Source of the DNA: Acanthacorydalis orientalis
Taxonomy: Eukaryota; Arthropoda; Insecta; Megaloptera; Corydalidae
Direction: 5' to 3'
DNA length: 64,000 nucleotides
Assembly (NCBI GenBank): GCA_034766995.1
Contig: CM068318.1
Coordinates: 7,451,001 to 7,515,000, forward strand
In this document: in pieces, positions 58,893 to 64,000 of the stretch
How positions within the stretch are numbered: position 1 is the stretch's first letter
Layout of the letters: every line of letters starts with the position of its first letter
Made by a program: the position numbers and the translations under genes
The notes under the pieces: generated by a model
Database searches by the model: none
The model's input: the letters and a program-made list of their open reading frames with translations, nothing else
What the model was told of the DNA's origin: nothing

Positions 58893-59606
58893 TGCTAGAA
58901 AATTATATGTGAATTGTTACAAGTTTTCTTTATTTGATTCTTTTAAGTCATTTATAAAAGAGTAGTTTTACTTCACAAAATTTAAATTATAAAATTTTAT
59001 TCAGAAATAAAAATCGAATTATTGACGGTGTGTATAACTGACAGGAAAAATTACTGAACTATTTTACTACAAACATATTTAAATCTCTTTTCACTTCCGT
59101 GTTGGAATTCTTGAATATTTTTCGTGGATACTATATTTTTTTACTAAGTAACTACTTTTTAATCCGTTTTATTATTATTTTAATTTAAAAGCCTGATGTA
59201 TTGATCTGAAAAAAATTAAAATATGTTCTATAACTTAGAATGATTGAAAATAAATTTTGTAATTAAAAAATAATTCTAAATTAATCATTAATTTGTTAAT
59301 TAACAAAAATCCAGCCTCGTGTCATCTTATTAAACATCGAGTTAATTAAAGAATGATATTTAATCGGAACAAACACTTTCAGTACAAAATAAATGACTGA
59401 AGGCTAAGATCATAATGCAATTTTAAATGTAAAACGGTGAACTAATTTCGTGATTCGCATGCAATAATTTCGTATTCTGTACAAGTTTCTTTTATCAAGG
59501 ATTTCAACCTGAATTCACAATAAAAGCTAGTGAAAAAGTGTTATCAACATTTTTATAGACGTCACCAGGACCTATTCGTTTCAAGAAAGACTTTTAATAT
59601 ATAATA
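58893..59606. other. AT-rich spacer
   Basis: Nothing recognised. Confidence 0.55.
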
Positions 59607-59673
59607 GTTATATATATATATATATATATATGTACATGCACACACAAACATATATATATATATATATATATAT
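59607..59673. repeat. Compound (AT)n-(CA)n-(AT)n microsatellite
   Basis: AT run, GTACATGCACACACAAACA, then a second AT run. Confidence 0.95.
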
Positions 59674-59837
59674 CCATATTGATTTCATTTAAACATCAAA
59701 AAGGAAATATATATGACCGAATTTCATACAAGCCATGCTTTGTTTGAATTGTACTTTAGATTTTTAATATTTATAGAATGAAATTTTATTTCCATAACAA
59801 AAAGTTATATAGACATACACTTAAGCATTTAATTCAC

Positions 59838-60004
<167 letters not shown>

Positions 60005-60622
60005 AAATTACATACATCAATACGACTTTCTAAAAGTGAGTGCTATTGATCCTTTCTAAAGCTTGAAACTTTAAATAGTGGGTTTCTAAAGATTTTATTT
60101 TACATATTATATAGTTTTTTTGTGAACAAATCACTGATGCACTTATTTTATTCTATGTTGTTTAAGTTTACTTAGCGATAATTTTAAAGAATAATAATAT
60201 TTATAACAAGAAATTCGTTCATATTTAAAGAAATCTATTTATGATTGTTTTTTTTTTGGGAAAGGATTAATCATCCCTAATAAATATTCTAGTTTGCAAT
60301 GTTAAATTTGATTTTAACAAATTTAAAAAGTAAATATATTTACATATTCGGAAAATGAAGATGTAAATAAAAGAAAAATATTTTCATATAGGAAATAAAA
60401 AATAGTTTAGGATAAAGAACACATTATGTAGATGTCATACAAGACTTTCTTCAGAACTTATTTTACTATAAGATATAGAAATAAAACTATTTTCTGTCCA
60501 TGATTTTTTTATTAATATCAGTTTCATAAATCAGTCAATATTCACAATTTAATCGATGATAATAGATTATTATAACTAAAAAAATACATGTGATTTCAAC
60601 TGAAAAGAATCCATATTGTACT
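60005..60622. other. AT-rich spacer
   Basis: Nothing recognised. Confidence 0.55.
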
Positions 60623-60652
60623 GAAACGCCCTAAAACCACAATAACCAAGCA
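60623..60652 (+). repeat. Dispersed ~55-bp core repeat, partial copy iv
   Basis: TGAAACGCCCTAAAACCACA and ATAACCAAGCAA is the right half of the core at 21395. The left half is absent. Confidence 0.65.
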
Positions 60653-60719
60653 ATTCATATTATACTCTACTAACCGCAACACATTTTTCTGATCTGCTGA
60701 TTATTATTTATGTACATTT

Positions 60720-61075
60720 AGATGGCGATGCTACTCTTATTCTCCTCAGAGAGTCAAATTACAACAGCACTGTCATCAAAATGCGCATAAACAACAATTA
60801 AAAATGAATAATTGTAATTAATTGATAAATATTCTTCTAAAATCGTATTTTATCATCTTAACATTACATTTTTTTATTTTTTGTATTTACTCTTTGAGAA
60901 TGAGTATTTCTAACAAAACGTAGATTAGAATATCAAAATAGAAAATAACAATTTTTTTCAATTTTGATAATGAACATTTTATGAAGATCAGCCTATTTTA
61001 GATCGATTTTTTTATAATTTGTGGATTAAAAAAAGAATTCATTTGTGAATGTGAATTTAGTTGCAATGTCACAAA
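60720..61075 (+). repeat. Interspersed AT-rich repeat family A, extended copy
   Basis: Left module TTACAACAGCACTGTCATCA, AAATGCGCATAAACAACAAT and TAAAAATGAATAATTG at 60760-60815. Then, after diverged sequence, ATAATTTGTGGATTAAAAAA, AATTCATTTGTGAATGTGAA and TTTAGTTGCAATGTC at 61014-61070. It gives the longest view of the family. The middle may contain a second insertion. Confidence 0.6.
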
Positions 61076-61860
61076 TACATTGTACTAACTTACATTTTTT
61101 CTAAATATTTGCGGATTTACACATTAAATTCATGACCATAAATTGAAACATATTTAGATATAGATATTTCTATCTTATTCTAATTGAATTGAATTAATAA
61201 ATTGACTATTATTCTAAATAACCGAATAGGAAAAAACATTAAAGCATAATATTTCTTTTTTAATATTTATAGATACCTAAAGGCCCCAGACGAAGATTCT
61301 GAATATTCACAATAACCTTATAAAATACTTAAATATATATATGTTTAATCTTCCATGTAGTTAAATGATGAATAGGAAAAGATAAAAAATGAATGCATTT
61401 AATAGAAGTGCGAGGGTAATATTAGATATGGTCTACATGAAACGCTTTTTTTATATTAATAATGACCTTAAATCTCAAAAATATGTTCATGTATCATTTA
61501 AAATATATAATTTAATTTGTATATAAAAATAACTTCGTGCTGATCGTTATATTTATATCAATTTGAATATATTCTTTATGAGCGGTTATTTGAATTAAAT
61601 GTATCATTTATTATTTAACAAGATAAAGTTTACAAAATCAAATATTAGTGAAGGAATTTTTGCAATCGTCATCGACGTACATTTAATGGATTTAGTTGAA
61701 TGTTTGATTACATCGAAAGAAAAATATATGTGTATGTACATATATTTCCACCGGCAATATATTCCTGCCGATAAGAAAAGTCAGCACATTATTAATATCT
61801 TGCAAGAAATTACGTGCACGCGATCCACACACTAAAACCGTCTTATATACAATTACGAAT
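61076..61860. other. AT-rich spacer
   Basis: No gene is recognised. The 78-codon forward frame at 61599-61835 has mixed composition but no domain or splice context. Confidence 0.5.
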
Positions 61861-62420
61861 GTCGCTCAATGCGTAACATAACAGCCGGCACGTGTGACAA
61901 TCTTTTGTCGCTTAAACGCTTTACACGCCGCATGCGTCCCGCTATAAAATTTCTTTTTCGTCCGACGGACGAAGGCGTCCCTCGCACGAAAACTGCACAG
62001 TATCAGCAGCGCCATCAAGCGAGTCGTCCTGCGGCGAGGCGCCGCGTTATCACTCCGCCCCTGTTCGGACACTGCGGGGCGTCGAACCCCGGCGCCACCG
62101 CAAACACTGTTATGACCGCGGGGCGCAGTAAAAACAAGCCCCAAAACTATCGTTTCACAGTTTTGGCGTAGCGCAGCGTAGATGCTATACTCACGAGCAC
62201 ATACACAACACACACGCACAAGCACATACGCAACACACGCACAAGCACATACGCAACACACGCACAAACGCACGTACATGCACATGCGCGCCCGTAAACA
62301 CAGACGCACACTTTGTATATTAATACGAATTCACTCTTTTCCACTTTTCCACTGTATGCTGTTACTCCACTCTCGGTTTTGCACCACCGATATCATCTCG
62401 GAACGTAATAAACTGAGAAT
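61860..62420. promoter_or_regulatory. CpG-rich patch 9 (the most GC-rich)
   Basis: The densest CpG block in the window (GGCGCCACCGC, CCGCGGGGCGC, GTCGTCCTGCGGCGAGGCGC). A TATAAAA element lies at 61942 on the plus strand. Frames of 100 codons forward (61869-62171) and 147 codons reverse (61866-62309) overlap each other. Neither has a recognisable domain, both are Arg/Ala/Thr-rich as expected from CpG-rich DNA, and the reverse one begins in the CA minisatellite as Cys-Val repeats. No donor is convincing. Candidate promoter or first exon; coding status is open. Confidence 0.4.
62196..62271. repeat. 23-bp minisatellite, ~3 units
   Basis: Units of 25, 23 and 22 bp of the form CACATACGCAACACACGC plus ACAAG. 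Located inside CpG-rich patch 9. Confidence 0.9.
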
Positions 62421-62571
62421 GTTTTAAATGGCGTCTTCTACTGTGACTACTTTACACTTAGAGATCATTTGATAACTACATTTATGTATGTGATAACTTT
62501 TTCTCAACTTATGATCTTTAAAAGAAAATAAAAGAAGATTATTTTATATACATGTGATTTTATTTATTTTT

Positions 62572-62619
62572 GTATATATATATATATACACATACATACA
62601 TATACACATACATACATAT

Positions 62620-62668
<49 letters not shown>

Positions 62669-62669
62669 G
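62572..62669. repeat. Compound (AT)n-(CATA)n-(AC)n-(AT)n microsatellite
   Basis: AT, CATACATACATATACACATA, ACACACACACA, then AT again. Confidence 0.96.
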
Positions 62670-64000
62670 GGTTGTCAAATAGGGATGTAATTTTTAAGAG
62701 GTTATATTTCATAGAAGTCCAACTGAGAGCCGTATTTTTTGTCAAAAGTCACAAACAACGTTTTAAATTAATAAAAAATATGTAAAATAATCAAAAAATA
62801 TTTCTTTGTCAGCTTTCTTTTTTTGGATTCAAAGCATCAACGCACTAAAAATTATTTTGTGATTAGAAGTAGGTTAAATTGATTGCAGACATTTCAATAT
62901 AAGAGCTTGTCCTTTATATTTATTACTGCGCACGTGTCTGTTAATACTTTAATTATATTTCTTTCTATAGTCTAAAATATTCTAAAGAAATCATGATGTT
63001 ATCAACTGTACATTTGTATGGTTGCTAGGAATCTGATTTAACTACTTTAATGACTTACAAAGTCTTGTATAATAACACTTATTATCTTTATTTATAGCTA
63101 ATAACTTAAATACAAAGTGAGAATTCATATTTTAACAAGATAATCTTATATTGTAATCAAATCTGAAAAGGAAACCTCTTAAGTGAATTTTAAACTTAGA
63201 AGCTGTCATTTAAATTTTTTATCAAAATAAAATTGACTGCAGTTGATAAAAACAGGTTCCTAATAAAAGATGAATGATATATAACATCGAATTATATTTT
63301 ATAATATTGATCAGTAAATAATAATTAAAATAAATTTATAACATATTTTAACTAATTGATTATTTATACATTAAAACTAATTTTTATTGAAATTATAAAC
63401 TGATAAAAGATTTTGTCCGTCTGAAAATCAATTTTCAAACATTATTAATAATAGAACGTGACTTTTATCTAGATTGTCCTTTCAAAAAAGACAATTCATT
63501 ATTTCAATCTACATCTTTCACGAATTTAAATTAATTTATTCTTCATTAACAAAGAACATTTTAAAAAGTTAAATACAGTTTTTGTATATTCTACCAGAAG
63601 AAGTCTAAGGTCGGAATATTTTACGACTCACAATTGGGGAATCTAATTCAAGATTTATATAATGTTCTTGACAAGGGACCGTAAATGGATACGTTGTTTC
63701 TAAACTTTGTGGAAAAGTTTGGCTCGTAGTTTAATAATAAATTAATATCATTCAATCGGTACGTTTCATACAGTACTCTCGTATATTAAAAGCGTTTTTG
63801 TTTTCAGCTATATAATAGATTTTTTTCTGAAATAAATACGTGTCGACTTATAAGAATAACAGTTTGTAATGAAAACATATTATTAGAGGTCATAATTATA
63901 GTTGAAATTTATATCTAGATGGGAGAGTATTTATTTGTGTCTTTAAATACGACGCATATAATTCATTAAATATTATTCAATATGGAACAAAACTACTTAC
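62670..64000. other. AT-rich spacer to window end
   Basis: No gene or repeat family is recognised. The stretch near 63580-63720 is slightly more complex without defined motifs. Confidence 0.55.

Noticed and set aside
61866..62309. 147-codon reverse frame as a protein-coding gene
   Set aside because: It begins in a CA minisatellite (Cys-Val repeats), overlaps a 100-codon frame on the other strand, and has no domain. CpG-rich DNA lacks TA-containing stops, so long frames arise by chance.

Overview
The window looks like AT-rich nuclear DNA from an arthropod, most likely an insect. It carries remnants of three different mariner-type transposons, the end of a LINE reading frame, hairpin MITEs, and a very high density of (AT)n microsatellites (about 45 arrays in 64 kb). 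There are no bacterial-style genes and no operons. I could not tell the insect order from the sequence.

I found no intact protein-coding gene, tRNA or rRNA. The longest open frames (147 aa or less) are either Tyr-Ile repeats read through (AT)n arrays or unrecognised frames inside GC/CpG-richer patches. The window is best read as a gene desert, or the inside of a very large intron, built from (i) an AT-rich background with diverged interspersed repeats, (ii) transposon fossils, and (iii) about nine discrete CpG-rich, repeat-poor patches of 400-700 bp, near 7.1, 13.1, 18.5, 22.4, 29.0, 33.5, 45.0, 55.4 and 62.1 kb. These patches are the best candidates for promoters, non-coding first exons or enhancers. 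Two of them combine an initiator-like TCAGTY motif with good 5' splice donors (6861-7358 and 44744-45123).

Layout: 0-6 kb is AT-rich with a deleted mariner, a second mariner end, a duplicated flank and a LINE tail running into (AT)n. 6-16 kb has CpG patches 1 and 2, dense (AT)n, a mariner pseudogene (11.8-12.2 kb) and a hairpin-rich moderate-GC patch at 15.3-15.7 kb. 16-27 kb has a mariner end fused to (AT)n, a GC-rich dispersed repeat, and patches 3 and 4. 27-34 kb has an odd degenerate 10-16 bp array with a hairpin, the first hairpin MITE, and patches 5 and 6. 34-50 kb has a GC-rich repeat, a mariner end, two more hairpin MITEs, a LINE tail and patch 7. 50-64 kb has a large foldback element (50.05-50.43 kb), two unrelated mariner remnants (54.4 and 57.2 kb), patch 8, a tandem duplication (58.7 kb), the longest (AT)n block (59.8-60.0 kb) and patch 9 with a 23-bp minisatellite.

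The transposons are all dead: each shows internal deletions, stops or lost ends. No genes act together here. What can be learned concerns repeat biology (LINE tails and TA-targeting elements next to (AT)n arrays) and the candidate regulatory islands.
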